DNA of 64,000 bases from Leuctra nigra (taxonomy: Eukaryota > Arthropoda > Insecta > Plecoptera > Leuctridae). The stretch's first letter is position 1. Every line of letters begins with the position of its first letter. Made by a program: the position numbers and the translations under genes. Of this stretch, positions 10,807-24,432 are shown piece by piece. The notes below the pieces were generated by a model. It saw only the letters and a list, made by a program, of their open reading frames with translations. It did no database searches and was not told the DNA's origin. The DNA lies in the NCBI GenBank assembly GCA_934045905.1, contig OW203767.1:12217073-12281072 (forward strand), written 5' to 3'.

Positions 10807-11374
10807 CATCGACAATTTCATGAAATAATTGCTGCTGATTACTTATCGAGATGTCCATCACATCGTCATTTATCAATGAATTTCTTTCCATTTTTGGAGA
10901 GGTGGTTCATCTTGCATCACTGACATGGACCATTAAGAAGCTGTGATAAACTTTAAGGAACCAATATTCAGGTCCATCAATCAAGATCAACTGAATTTAA
11001 CCTCTTTCAGACAGTGTATTAGTATTAATACTCGTAATTTCTGCACCAAATGAATATAAACCATCAAATTTTCTAAGTATCGTTACCGTCGTAACCTTTA
11101 ATATTTCTATTTTCTTGACACGTTTTTACAATGTTGATTAATTTTACATGTGAATCTAAAAGACGAGAAATTGTTTGGACTTTTGAAGATGAATAAAATA
11201 ATAGATATATTTTGTGTGTGTTTATTCAATTTTTTAAATTTATGCAAACAGATCATTATATGATAACATATTATTCTTGGAGAACTGTAAATTTATTTTT
11301 GTGATTTGGAATGTTCAAAATCTCAAAGATTTTGTGTTTGTTTGATCGATCACTCTGCAAAAAATATCTTGCAT

Positions 11375-11593
11375 GTACACTTGCCGAAACAAAACTTGAA
11401 CGTTCAATAAATCTGATAGGCTGAATGTAAGATCGCACCATCAGAAGTCGGTCTAAGCGATCTCATTGTCTCACTCAAGTAGGTGACCTCACATTTCAAT
11501 GATAATAACAAGCTTTGATTGGTTATGGGACATGACCAGCAGTCATTCAAATTTGGTCAACGTTCAAGTTTTGTTTGGCCGAGCCGAGTGTAC
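11375..11593. mobile_element. MITE, GTACACTCGG family, copy 2
   Basis: Ends GTACACTTGCCGAAACAAAA and TTTTGTTTGGCCGAGCCGAG-TGTAC. The interior (GTAAGATCGCACCATCAGAA, AGGTGACCTCACATTTCAAT) is nearly identical to 3806-4024, suggesting recent copies. Confidence 0.8.
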
Positions 11594-13232
11594 ATTCACA
11601 AAAGTTTGCAGTAAAAATCTGTACATTAGATGCATTATGCCCGAAGTCAACTCCAATAATTCTTGTAGTTAGCACAAAAATCAGTAGTTTTGCCTTCATC
11701 CAATCTTATTTGTAATTGTCACAAAAAAACAATAGGTACTTGGACTTTATTTTTAATTGATATGGCTTTTATTTGAAAGAGCTTGTTTACATGATTCCAA
11801 AGATGTTCAATACAAAATCGAGGAAATGCTTCCCAGCTAATTGAAGTGAGGAAACTACTGTCATGATTGCTGTCTGAAAGGGCTAACTCACTGGCAAGCA
11901 ACTGTCAACAACTCATTACTCACTTCCCACGTGGTCTTGTTTTTAGTTTCCTCTCCGTCCCAGTTCCAGCCTCGGTCACGCAAAATGGACCGGTTAGGCA
12001 CAAGAGCCTAGATTTGATTACAGGTTTTGATGATAGCGTTGCTCAGGTGAATGACTTGATCGATCGACATTGGATTGGGGGGGGGGGGGGGGGGGGGGGG
12101 CTTGGCTAGAGTAGGTGTTGCAATATGTCATCGTTTCAAGATCAACATAGATATTTTATATAGGTCATTTTCAGATTTTATAATATTTCTCTTAAAATAC
12201 TGAATGCAAGAGGGACAGGATTTGGATAGATATGGTATAGAAAATAAATAATTTAACAAAGTTCAATATATAAAAAATACGAAATATTTATTTCAACAAT
12301 TTCGTTATAAATAATTAAATACGTTTTGAGACTTTTCTTTAACAAAACAAATAAAATTACATAACAATTAATAATAATATTATTATAAATATTTAAATAG
12401 TGAAAGAGATTTGGCGTGATCGGCTCGTATAGGTATGTTTCGTGATGAAGGTATAGTAATAGGAGTGCCGCTTTACCGCTAGACTCGTTCCCAAGAAGAA
12501 TACTATATCAAGCCATGTGTGTAGGACAGAAATGCGTGCTGCCTACTTGAGTCTGACCACGAGACAGGTTTTAACAGAATAAAAAAATAGATATAAAAAT
12601 TCAGTGCGTTTACATTTTACTGGGTCACTAAACCATCGACTGAATTTATTACCGATACATTGTTGAATTTTAACTATGTACATTTAGATCGTGACTTGTT
12701 TTTTGAATGATTTTAAAACGTGAAGTTCAGTGATGACTTTTTGTTGGAACTAGATTGACTACAAATTGTTTCATAATACAGGATTGTGAGGTCTAATTGG
12801 AGGTTATTTAATAGCTGGGTTGTCTCGGTGTTTCAGTCGTGTAGAGTGTTGGTCTTGTCATATGATTGTCTTGTCGGTTATGTACAACTGTCGTGAAGTG
12901 GATTAAGTCTTGGGAACTGAAGTCAGAAGAGCGCGGTTCAATTTGTTTTTACAGGGGTTAATACCTAATGACTTGTGTACCCAAAGGGAAATGTATAAAT
13001 AAGTGATTCGTTATGTTGAAAATTTGGTATTTCGGAGGTTTAAAGCTAACGACAACGCGTGAAAAAGGTCTCCTGACTGGTAGTAAAGATCACATCAGCA
13101 TCCCGCAAAATGTTAAAACAAAATATTACATTTTTAGAAGAAACAGATTTGAGATACTCAATTAAATTAATGTCTATTTACAGTTTGATCAACGATGGGT
13201 AAAGTGATTGGCTTCCGGACGGGCGGTTATAC

Positions 13233-13320
13233 TCCGAAGATTTCGTCACAAAATCTTCGGACACAAACGCTTTTAAAATTGTATCAAAATGATCTCTGTC
13301 ATTTCTAAATGACAGAGATC
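13233..13320 (-). other. two short hairpins downstream of gene B
   Basis: Two inverted repeats lie 215-300 bp past the gene B stop. TCCGAAGATTT pairs with AAATCTTCGGA (13233-13261). GATCTCTGTCATTT pairs perfectly with AAATGACAGAGATC (13291-13320), with a two-base loop. They may lie in the 3' UTR, but no transcript end is visible, so their role is unknown. Confidence 0.6.
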
Positions 13321-13535
13321 AGTAAGTGGGTAGCGCATCATCCCTCTCAAAGAAGAAATATTGAGGGTGACACTCGAATTAGTGGCAATAGAATTAGTAA
13401 AACCTATTCCCACATTTCTCAGAATCAATTTTAAAATTACCGAAAATTAGGTCTATGAGGAAGTAACATGAAGTAACTCCTCTATTTGGCATTACTGTGA
13501 AGTTCCCCCATCGTCATCGGCGTCCTCATGCCGTC

Positions 13536-13867
13536 TTACTCGGGCTTGTACGCGCTGTAGGCGAGGTTCTGGGGTTCGACGGCGGCGTCGGCGGGCAGCG
13601 CTCGGCCGTAGTGTCCGTGTCCGTGTTCATCACCGTGGGAGTACTGGGGGTGGGCGACGACCTCGTACGACTGCGAGTGTCCCTTGTGGAGCAGCTTCTG
13701 GACGGCGATCAGGCCGGCGATGATGAGGGCGAGCTTGCCGACGACGAGGGCCTTGAGGGCCAAGAGGGCGAGACCTCCGAGGGCGAGGGGCAGGAGGACG
13801 GCAGCCTTCAACTTGGCGAGGAGGAGGAGGGGCAGGAGCATCTTCAACTTCTTCTTCTTGCCCCTGG
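13536..13867 (-). CDS. Osiris-family gene B, coding exon 2 (hydrophobic domain and C-terminal tail)
   Basis: Terminal exon of gene B. The acceptor TGTATTTCCAG|CCAGG at 13868/13867 is in phase 1 and gives ARGKKKKLKMLLPLLLLAKL, followed by a long hydrophobic segment rich in Leu, Ala and Gly ending IAGLIAVQKLL. The exon then encodes a short basic stretch, the family tail motif SYEVVAHPQ, a His/Gly-rich run, and QNLAYSAYKPE-stop. The dibasic start, hydrophobic core and YEVV tail are classic for Osiris proteins. With exon 1 it makes a 259-residue protein. The exon is strongly GC-rich against AT-rich flanks. Confidence 0.92.
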
Positions 13868-14758
13868 CTGGAAATACAAAGAAAATTGGGATTAAGAAAA
13901 AGAAAATCACACATTTAAAGCACAATTTCACTTAAAACGAAACTAGATATAATTTTAATTCGATGTCCTTTTGTGTACATCATCATTGAATTAGTTTTCT
14001 TACGACTTAATCTTCAATCACTTTAAAAAAAACTATAAAAGACTAAGTACTTGGTCATTGAAATGGTATTTTACTGTTGCATGAGTCAGCTTTAAAGTAA
14101 TTCTCTTGCAGTTTTTCTTAACAACGTAATCGAGGATAATGCAACAATGTCACTTTCATTATCGTCTTTTTTCAATGAGCTCCTCTTCAGAAGATAGTCT
14201 CATCAGAGAGATGAAAGGAAGAGTAAACAAGTTCGCGACAGTCGATGAATGAATTGTTAGATTGATTTCAGGACAAGTCCAAGGCTTTTGTGTAAGGAAT
14301 TGAACGTTTTTTCATCGTTCATTCAGGTTTTGATTTCACGGTTGTTTTCTTCAGGATGTCTAGACGAGGGCAAATATGTGATCACGTGATATCAACGTCA
14401 TGCCTAACAGTTTCTGCACGCAAGTCGAGGAATTTAATAAAATAGTGCATGATTATTTAATAAGAAATCATACGCATGGATTCAATTTAAATTGTAAAGA
14501 GCAATCACTGAAGTGTGATTGCTTCCATATGATGAAGTGCGAAACACGAAAACTAATCGCTTGTTGAAGTACTCGACATAACGAGAATGTAGTTTTCAAT
14601 GTATTCGTTTTTAAGTACAGCTAAATACTTATGCAAACTTCAACTAATTGGATTCATTAACTAAGCAAATATCAAAGCGCTTAAAGTAGTAATTTTTGTC
14701 TGACAATCAAGAAGACCTGATGCTCTGGATTATGACGGAATATGAACAATGTACTCAC
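13868..14758 (-). other. intron of Osiris gene B
   Basis: An 891-bp phase-1 intron from GTGAGT (14758) to TTTCCAG (13868). AT-rich; no repeat element or second gene recognised. Confidence 0.8.
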
Positions 14759-15206
14759 CCTCATCCAGAGTTTTCCTGACTTCCGTGATGGCGGAATCCG
14801 GAACCTTCAGCTGGAGGGTATGACTCTGGAAGAACCTGGCGACGCGATCAACCAACAAGGTCTCCACTTGTTTGTCTTTCTCGTCAGCGTTCTGTGGAAG
14901 ACTTGCGTCTAGCTCCGCCTCGGACAGCGCCCGTCCGCTCAACTCCCTCGCATTCTCAACATCGCTCCTGACAAGAGCGACGCCGTCGACGAGATCCAGA
15001 TCTCCCGATCGTCGCAGCGCTCGGTCGACGAACGTCAACGCCCTCATCTTGATGCACAGCGACATGTCCTTGTCCCCGCATGTCTGGAGGAAGCGATATG
15101 CTTTGTCGAGGCCGTCGGTGATCATCGAACCCTCCGGTGCGACGGTCTCTGCCGGGAACGCCGCCGCGGCACACACGCCGACCAATAATAACACCAGACA
15201 CTTCAT
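14759..15206 (-). CDS. Osiris-family gene B, coding exon 1 (signal peptide and DUF1676 N-terminal part)
   Basis: The start ATG at 15206-15204 opens a signal peptide, MKCLVLLLVGVCAAAAFP. It is followed by an amphipathic helix, the C-x7-C pair (TCGDKDMSLC), the IKMRALTFVDRALR stretch, LVDGVALVRSD, and the VDRVARFFQSHTLQLKVPD segment. That is the standard order of the DUF1676 domain. The donor is GATGAGG|GTGAGT at 14759/14758, phase 1, matching the acceptor at 13867. The two exons total 780 nt (259 aa plus stop). The start is supported by the signal peptide and by a TATA-like box at 15260-15267. Assignment to one numbered Osiris orthologue is not possible by eye. The order of genes suggests the Osi6-Osi9 part of the cluster, as a guess. 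Confidence 0.93.
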
Positions 15207-15259
15207 GTTACTCGTTCAGTAGAGGTCACAAGACTGTGAAGCAACGCCGTTTTGTGCTT

Positions 15260-15267
15260 CTTATATT
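15260..15267 (-). promoter_or_regulatory. TATA-like box of Osiris gene B
   Basis: The minus strand reads AATATAAG here, 54 bp before the ATG. About 30 bp downstream is TTCACAGTC, close to the arthropod initiator TCAGT, which would give a 5' UTR of about 28 nt. Confidence 0.5.
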
Positions 15268-15732
15268 TACTCCAGGAATCCTGGCTAGAGTTGGAGGTAG
15301 TTTCGGAGAAACGTAGATCTATTGAAGAAACGGGGGGAGAAATAATAATGTCAGAAGACTGAAAATGGTGGTGATGGAAGATTGGCTGACGTAGCGGACG
15401 TGGTAGGATCGGTTGCTCTAGTGTGGTGGGGTATCTGGGTCTTCTATGCAGGCGTGGATACTCTCTAATCATGGCATGCGACAGCACATGAGACATCTAT
15501 CTCGATAACATGTGGTGAGAACCTAGAGCTAGGCGAGGCAATGCGAATGTCGAACTGGAGCGCACGTCATCGAGGCATTCTCAGCCAGGGAGCATCGGCA
15601 TTGAATTCATTGATTTGTACTCACTGTGTCGTTTGATCATTGATCAAATGTCAAGTTTGACAGAATTTTTGTACTTATTGGTTACAATTTACGTATGGAA
15701 TAATAGAACTGTAATTTTGAGTTAATTCAGTT

Positions 15733-15909
15733 ACACTGTAAAATAAATATTTACAGCTGCACTTGTAGTAACAACAGTACCTAACAATACATTTGATAGT
15801 ACGTTGATAGATTTATTTCTATCAATGTACTATTAATAATGTATTGTTACTTTTACCACAAGTACGGCTGGCATACCTTAGTAATACATTTATCACTTTT
15901 TTACAGTGT
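15733..15909. mobile_element. small MITE with ACACTGTAAAA ends
   Basis: The left end ACACTGTAAAA is answered by TTTTTACAGTGT at the right. The interior is a second nested hairpin (GATAGTACGTTGATAG with CTATCAATGTACTAT). Confidence 0.65.
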
Positions 15910-18900
15910 CTCTAAGTAAATCTTAATCCGATTACTCAAATTTAGAGCCATAGATTTGTCAAATAAATCAAACCAAGTCAAAATATGTGTCTTCACTAAT
16001 TTTTACACATATTTGTATTTATATTATTTTTCTTTGTAACGAGTTCTCATCAGATTAATTTCGAGGAAGAGTGATCTAAACCGGGCTGAAGAGAGGATAG
16101 ACATGTTATTGCAACTTCTCAAATCGGGTGACTCATGCCAATAAGCCCACTCTTTGTCTCTAAGGGGCGATCTCAAGTGAAGCTGCACAGAAAGTCTAAC
16201 CTGGATTCAGTCTCAAGTTCAAGATCAAGAATCATATTATGATAATCGTGACTAATAATAAAACTAATCATTCCATTCTGAACGTAATATTCGTCGAGTA
16301 AATAAACTTGTCGAGTCATTTTATTTACTTATTAGACATGGTTCAATGGTGTGTGCATACAATCCGGTATTTTTGTCTCCACTAGAACACACTCGTATCT
16401 AAAACAAAGCTTATTGAATTTCCCGGACGACGATGAGAAAACGATGTCCTAGAAAGTTAATCTTCAATGGATTCATGTTAGTGTAAGTGTTAGTTCAAAC
16501 ACATCCTAGTCAAATACGTGTGAGAATTATTATCTATTGCTGTTATTCTTTTCAACGAACGTGGACAATTGTCACGTTTTAACCCTCGACTTTCGTTTCT
16601 TTTATTTTAAAAGCCAACAATACATTTTTAACAGTAGGTGACTTTTCTTACACATTTATTAAAATAATCTTCAAACCAATTTCATACATTATTTTCGTAC
16701 ATCATTTTGTGTGCCAATGATAATATAATCGATATTTAAAACATTCCAAATTGCTTTTATATTGTTTTGTCCGAGATGTTTCGATTCACACTTACATTTC
16801 AATCACAATATTATACCTAATTTTTGGCGTAAACATTCGGGAAAACGTACTTCTGTGGTTATCATAAGTTAGGCCACGTTCATTTGTGGTCGCAAATTTA
16901 AAATCACTGTGAAATGATCCGAAGAATAATCATTCAATCTTGGATATGGGATAGGATCAAATTACCATAATGACAGTGACCTATTGACTATTGTGCTACT
17001 GCTTTGATTGGCATTACAGACTGAAATACGTTTTCATTTGAAAATAAAAATGCTTCGTTACGCTTACAACTTACCTACGTGTAACCTTGATTCTAAGCTT
17101 ATGGGGCAGTTTGATGAAAAATGCTCGAAGGAAAATATAAAGTAATTGTAAATTAAGTAAATTATTTACCTAAAAATTTAACCAAGCAGAACAAAGTTAC
17201 ATTCACGTTACTATAATCGTATGGTAGCTCTTAAAAGACTGTATGATACAAATAAATTTATGTACCTAGAATATTTATGGGTGTAGAAAGATATGCATGG
17301 CATGAATTACATTTTTGTCCTTATTTGATTCTGTCCAAAATAAAATTTTATTTTTAAATAAAAAAACACTTAAATGTCAATAATGCTATTAAAATATCGT
17401 TAACATCCTCTATTTGTGGGTCTCATATCCGTTTTAATTAATTGTCAGACAGAAATCAATAAATATCTTTGCCACAAATTGAAATTCAGTATCAGCCTCG
17501 TGAACTAATTAGGAGTCTCGTCATTATCGATTCAATGCGATCGACCATTCAACTCGATACATCTCGATCGATATATCGATAGATCGATTTCTATCACATG
17601 CAATTATTTGTTTTTATTGCTCTCATGGCCTAGCTTTGCTCGAAATAATTGCTGTTTCCGGATTCTTTGAGAACGACTTGAAGTATAAACGTGTTTTCAC
17701 CGCAAATTATTATTATTAAAAGTTCAGCGATAATTTCTTTAATTCAATCGGTCATAATTATAAGTGTTTTGTATTATTAAAGAATTATACATCCTCTATT
17801 AGGCACGTTGCAATGTGAGGAATAACTCTCTTGGTATGTATTTAGACTTTTAACCAGATGATCCTGTTAAAAATACGTTTTAATCAGCTTCTAATTAGCA
17901 TTGAGTAACGCACGATGTTTACTGGTTCAATTTTATCTAGATTTGTCAATAAATCAACAAATTTTATCGAATCTCAATGAATTCAAAATTAATTTATTTG
18001 TAAAGTCATAATGCAGTGATTTCTTCGTTAAGGCGATTCGAGCGATACCACGTGACTAAAAGTATAAATCACGTTATTGGCCAAACTACTGCACTCAAAG
18101 AGGAGGGAGGGCATTTTTCTCATTCAGTAAGTGATTTTACAACGCACTGTATCTTTTAACACATTATTGTTGTACCATAAAATTTTGACTTTTTTATTTT
18201 TGAAAAATGAACATATTACTATGCCATGCATAGGGGCCATGCACTATGCCCTATACCATTCACACTACAGACTTCCACGAAGGCTCATTTTGTTCACAAA
18301 GAATGGGCGGATGTCATTATGACGATGCCAAATTGCGATAACTTCATTCCTACTTTGAATATAGATTCTACTAAATCAGTAATATTTTACTCTAAAATCC
18401 TATAAAATTCTCTGCAAGTTTCGTGTCATTTAGATAAACGGTTTTGTCTATGAGATGTAAAAAAGTAACGTGCATTTTACACATTTGAAAACGTCCCGGA
18501 TTTTTTTTGGTGCTCAAAAAACGACTAATGTCACTTTAAATCATATGTTACCAGCTCCCTCTTACGAAATATGAAGCAAATTAATATTGACTTTTTTCGG
18601 TCGAATTGCCCGAAATATTTATTGACTTTCATAACTATAATAATGAAATGTGAAGTGGAGACTAAGGTGCTTCCTGTTACTCTTTTCAAAACATTTTCTG
18701 TATGCTGTGTTTCTTTAGAGAGCAAACGAAGTTATTATAATTAACACAATACACGTATAGATAATACAACTGTAAAAACATATATTGGCACTTCACATAG
18801 AGGAGCAAATCGCGTCCACCCGTTTCTCTCTCTTCGGTCTATTTGCTGCTCCGCATTGATATACAATTTTTATTGTGCATGAAACGCAATTACAAGAATA

Positions 18901-18968
18901 CAACACATGAATGGAAACATTTATTGCTTTTCTATGACATTTTCAGACCTACTATGATAAAAACTGAC

Positions 18969-19380
18969 ATGGGCGTCCACACACATGGGAAGAGGAGCGC
19001 CTACCCCCCCCCCCCCCTCTCCTGGATTCCCAAAAATATCGGAAAAAATGAAAATACGCCAAAAACACGAAGACTTTGATTTGTTTGCCCTATGCGAGGA
19101 AAATGAATTTACTTCGCCTTACCTCTGATATTTCCTATAGCTAATTTCTGACTGAGTTCTGACTGAGGTGATGATTCGAAAAAAAAATATTGCTGAAAAC
19201 GGTAGATAACACTTGTTTTAGGCCTTATTCCGTTTCACACACTAAAACACACTAAAATGCTTGGAACTGAGCTAAAATGTACCAAACAGTACCTGGGGCT
19301 GTGCGCTCCGGACCCGCATATCTTGGGGGCCATCCCCCAGGCCCCCCCCCCCCCCGGCAGAAATTCATCGGAGTCCATGT
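18969..19380. mobile_element. hAT-like non-autonomous element (tentative)
   Basis: Flanked by AAACTGAC (18961-18968) and AAACTGAA (19381-19388), an imperfect 8-bp duplication. Ends ATGGGCGTCC and GGAGTCCATGT are roughly inverse. Two long C runs, and a segment GGACCCGCATATCTTGGGGG resembling the inside of 6320-6912. Similar in length to 24799-25194. Confidence 0.5.
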
Positions 19381-20477
19381 AAACTGAACATACAACAAAA
19401 AACACCGCTCGATTATTGGCCAAAGATCAATTTTCCATTCTGACCTCCGTACGAGTCAGTTGCCAAATGTCAAGACCCCGATGTCCTGTGTTGCTCGACA
19501 CCATAAATACGATTTACTGTGCTTCTGTTCTGCTTGTGGAATTGCCTCATTACAACACCAAGCTGGTTACACCACGTGACCACGTGACCACGTGATATGG
19601 TCGTGTGAGGGACCTTATTAATATGTGTGTTGTGGCACAGAGACACAGCAAATAGTTGTTCAACGCGGGACATGAATTTGTTCAAATGATTAATGATATT
19701 TAATTTGTTTCTAATTGGTGTGAGAATTGTTTTGGCTACAGGCAGTTAGATTAGCGAACGTGAATTAAGGGCAACGGAATAACCGTAGTGTAATGTAAGG
19801 AGGGTGTCCGTGGAATTTTTCTGGGGGGCATTTTATTTTTTGTCAACATTCTGTACGACTGTAGGAAACAGCAAACAAACGTTCCTACGCATAAATATTT
19901 CCTGACGTCATTGTATTTAAAATTGTACGGCATTGCATTCATTAACCAAGCAAATCAAGTGGGCAAAACAATTTCAATAAGCTTTCTTGGGACAAAATAA
20001 TACCTATAGCTACAGAGATGGCCATTGTCCTTTGAGCCCAATGTTATTGCCATTTTTAATTCTGCAAATTGATGACAACGTAGAAGATCGTTTGCGAAAT
20101 TATTCTTTCTAGTTTATCAGGTCAATAAAGTGATGGTCTTCCATTTTTCTTACAGTTTAACCAGCGAATAAAATGCTAATGGTAATAATTAGGATTGGAT
20201 TGGTCTAACGGTTGAGATGTATAATCGTCAACACGTGTTCAATAGGATCCAATCGCCGCTTATGTCAGAGTTTTTTTTAGGTTGACGGACCGGAAATTCA
20301 CCGCAGAACTAGATTAGATCTTACCAATACTCTCACTGAGCTTTCTTCTCTGCTTGAAAACTGAATTAGCATAGGTAAAATGAACACTCCAAGAGACAAT
20401 ATTGGGAACGAAGTTGCTATGCCAAGAATCATACTTTTAAAAGTATACTTTTGAAATGTTAGATCAGACCACTGCCC

Positions 20478-20607
20478 AGGGGGGTTATTCTAAATGCCCT
20501 TGTCTTCTCGTATCAATTGATACGGGCGTCACTACCATGTTAAATAGATACGAGTGAGACCGTATCAAGTGAGTAGAGACGACAAGGGAATTTAGAATAA
20601 CCCCCCA
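20478..20607. mobile_element. short foldback element
   Basis: GGGGGGTTATTCTAAATGCC at the left is matched in inverse by GGGAATTTAGAATAACCCCC at the right. Inside, GTATCAATTGATAC-type sequence gives a further imperfect pairing. About 130 bp, non-coding. Confidence 0.7.
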
Positions 20608-21249
20608 GTAATAAACAATTACAAATCTAGGTAATTATATAATGAAATGACTAGAAAATTACATTAAATATAAAAAATAAACAAAAAATAAACAAATAAA
20701 CAAATAAAAAAACTTGATTTGTAAAAAATAAGATTACAACTAAAACAAAAATACGGAAAATCACAAAAAAATATATGAATGATGGAACAAGAAAAATAAA
20801 ATTAAAAAATCCAAATTACATCATCTGGAATCAGGTGTAGGTGTAATGAAATATCGAGATTTAACCTACCGTTCTTTACTTTTCATACACAAATAAAAAT
20901 ATTGATAAAATAAGTTCAATTTGTGGAGTAATCATTTCGATAATATCAATCAGAAAACAGCTGGTTTCAATCAACAAAACTTTTAATTCTACTCCGGTGT
21001 CTTGGGTTCGTTTCCCCGTGGACGACTCTCCTGATCAATTTGATTTTTAAAACTATGCCACAACCACCTTCTTCATAGCTTTTATTTATTGGTGCTTACT
21101 CTTACAACCGGAAAGGCAGCATTATGCCATCCCTGTAGGAAGGAACACAATTTATTGAAATATAATTAACCACATTTCTTACAATGAATTAACGTCATGG
21201 GAGGTAATTAAAATGCGTCACTGAAATATTGACTAAAAGTGACAATGAG

Positions 21250-21463
21250 GTACACTTGGCAAAAGAAAAAATAATCGCTGCGCAAGTTTGAATGACTGCT
21301 GGTCAGGTTCCTTGACAATCAATGCTTGTTATTGTCATTAAAATGAGAGCTTAACTACTAGAGTGAGACAAGGAGACCATAGACTGACTTCTGATTGTGC
21401 AATCATATATTTCACAGTCAATCAGATTATTTGAGCCATCGTTTTGTTGTTTTCCGAGTGTAC
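21250..21463. mobile_element. MITE, GTACACTCGG family, copy 3 (diverged, reversed)
   Basis: Ends GTACACTTGGC and TTTTCCGAGTGTAC. The interior (GACTGCTGGTCAGGTTCCTT, CTAGAGTGAGACAAGGAGAC) matches copies 1 and 2 in reverse orientation with divergence. Confidence 0.65.
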
Positions 21464-24263
21464 ATATTGACTGAGTACCTCTAACTGATCATTTCTGTAG
21501 TTTTCTAGACAATTCATTTCATCTTTTTACTCCCATTCCAATGAACAACGCTTTCCATAATCTTCCAATCATCCTTATACATCCGTGGACACGAAACGAC
21601 GTAGCTGCTGGCGTTTCCACACCATCATGGGAAAATAGTAATTAGGGGATTAAAACTTGTATATCATGTTCCGAAAATGAAGTCAAAACTGACAAATTTT
21701 GTATTTATTGTTTTCACAATTTCGGAGCATAATGTTTCCTCGTTACCCACAATCCAATCTTCTCACTTCAAACAAATTTGACGAGATTAGAAGTTAAGAC
21801 TTTTTCGGCGAAGTGAGAACTACGGAACTACGTAAACCTGGGACCTCTCACTTGCTGAGAGAGCTTAAAAAAGCTTACAAGGGTTATACAAAAGGGACCA
21901 ATTTTAGTAGAACAGCACATTTTAATAGAATAAAACAGTATATGAAACTTTAAAGGATTTGCGTACAGAGATCTAGAAATAAAAACTAGCACAAAACATT
22001 TTTTTAGACACTCATTATACCGATTTTTAGAAACCGATATACATCAATAAATAAGAAATCAAAATATCATAAAAATATAAATGAATCAGGTTTGCATCAA
22101 ATGAAACCAACAGTGGTGTCGAACTTGAGAAGCAACTTTCATCCGTCGAATGTGAGACATTGTGAAGACCCGGAGTTAGCTCTTACTTTTCTCCGCGCAT
22201 TGAACTCTCCGGGCTCCGGTTCGAATCAACACAGACGTACAGGCGCCACCCGGTCACATCCTCTCTACAGATCGGCTGGACCAATTCAAGGTTCTTCAGT
22301 TGATACGTCGAGTTCTTGATTTATTGATGGCGACAGTGAAAAGTACAGATTTGTACAAAACAAAATTAACAAAAAGTTCGTATTTGTGAAGTACGAAATT
22401 TCCAAGATCATTCAACTTTGAATATGGCATGAATGCCAATTTAACTATCATAAAATATAGCAAAATATCGATATGTTTGATTTGTGTAGGAATTAATTTC
22501 TATCTTGATTCTTGGGGGAAAATGTAAAAAGTAAGTGTTAAAAATGTATGTTAGTAGGTATAATTTTCATTTGTAAATTTTGATTTCACCTGTAGTTAAA
22601 TCATGCAGTCTTTTAGATATAAATCACACAAAATTATGAGTTAAATTAATGAAATATAATGAAATCATCCTCGTCAATCTATACCTCTACTGGCTACTTG
22701 GAGTACTTTAATGAACAACATTCTGTTATCTTCCAGTAAACTGAGGAATAACAATATGGATGAAGTACACTCTCGGAAAAAAAATACATGAGATTAAGTC
22801 GTGGCTATTTTCGTAAACATCTAGATGAAATGAAATGTCAGTGGCACAGTGGCATGAGCAATGACATTGTTATTGTTACGTTTCGTTGATGATATCTAGG
22901 ATAGGTACCTAATTTTAACATTCAAAATATTCTATAAGTAAGAGAAATGAGGGTATGTCTTCCTCAATGTTGCTTTACAATATACCTATTCACCGTACAA
23001 AAATTATTTTTCTCTTGATTTCTTTGAAAACCTGTGAGGATATTCTTCAAATGCCTGTTTCAAATTCATGTAGTACCTAGTTTCAAGTTGAGAGCAACAA
23101 ACGGGCCACGATCCAGCTACAACTTGATACAAAAAATTCCAATATCTGACCGCTGACTTCCTGAGCTTGTAGGAACAAACTAATCGAGTGGAAATTTAAA
23201 TTCTTCGTACATCGCTTCTTCATTGCTTTCGTTTAAATTGGAACGTTTTTTCATCAATATGATATAAATATTACAGACTTTTTATACAATAAATCGATGA
23301 ACTGGCATCACGAATGATCCAATAAAAATCGACAAATCCGTTTCTCTTAAGTTTGAATTGCGAGGATTTGTATCAAGACTCAAGATCAAAACTTAATTTA
23401 ACTAATTCAAGCAAAGCATCAAGGAAACTAAGTGAAAGCAACAGTTGAAGAATAACATAACCTGAAGAATACACGCAGTAAAAAGTAAAATTACACTAAA
23501 AGAAATGACATGAAACGATCTTTAGAGTGTGCCTTCATAAAAAGTTTTTGCCTGGAATATCTATTTGTGTTTGTGTTTATCGCATAGAGACAGATCAAGT
23601 CAATGTTTTCACAACATTTTTCGAGTTCATCTGCCTATTAATTTCTAGCTAGATCATTCTTCTGATTTCACCGGAAAATTGATTAAAGCATTTGCTAGTA
23701 TAAATGACTGAAAAGCTTGCTCAAGACTTGATCTTCCAAAAGTCTTAAAGTCTAGACAAGTATCTTGTTTCTTGAGCTGATAATCGATACGTCAATCAGA
23801 AAACCTAAAGTATACTTTTCCTCATGTCTTATTATCTACATCACCATCAATAAAACCAAGAACTAGAATTTCACTTCACCACAAACAGATGATATTAATA
23901 GTCGAAAAAGACACGTTGACTTTCTTCATGTTTAGGTCAACGGTGGTAGAGCGTGCAGAATCCACGGGTCTGTATCAAAAGTGAGATCAGGTCACTCTCG
24001 ACTCGGATCGGGCGGTCACGTGACCATGTCACCCACTCGTGTCGCGGTTTCACTTGTTTCTGCGTGACTCAACGTGGAGGTCAGGTCGGGGTCACGTGCG
24101 ACACGCGTGGAGAGGATTTGAACCCAGGACCTTTAGAGTCGTATTCATTTACTTTCTGCACAATGCGCCCAGATAAATTGCTCGAACATTTTGCACAATT
24201 CTGAAGTATACATTTTTTGACGTCATTAGTAAATTCGTATTTTTAACATGCTATCGACGGAAG

Positions 24264-24400
24264 AATGATGATGATGATGATGATGATGATGATGGTAAGG
24301 ATGGACGGTGGGAAGGAGACGGTCGTGGCCTAAACGTAGGAAATCTCGACTACAAGGACGGCCACCGGAATTGAACCGCGGAAAAGCTGAGGGCAAGTCC
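24264..24400 (-). mobile_element. tRNA-derived SINE, copy 3 (degenerate) with (GAT)n
   Basis: A short GATGAT microsatellite precedes GGTGGGAAGGAGACGGTCGT and a decayed head (GAATTGAACCGCGG). It matches the family in minus orientation. Confidence 0.6.
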
Positions 24401-24432
24401 ATTCTGATAAAAGTTCATTCGCAACAACTAAA

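Larger units (their letters stand above)
8520..13232. other. intergenic region between Osiris genes A and B
   Basis: Holds tRNA-like and SINE pieces, a foldback at 9996-10210, a heptamer satellite, a MITE at 11375-11593 and a G-run at about 12079-12100. A TCGAT-rich stretch lies at about 9815-9925. No convincing gene seen. Confidence 0.6.

Noticed and set aside
13497..13895. Plus-strand frames opposite Osiris exons (also at 8131, 14872, 30199, 32497, 52601 and 53952)
   Set aside because: Shadows of GC-rich minus-strand coding exons; the minus frames carry the signal peptides, splice sites and family motifs.
22140..22319. Possible tRNA or small gene around a B-box-like GGTTCGAATCA
   Set aside because: No matching A box at the right distance and no family body; too weak to call.
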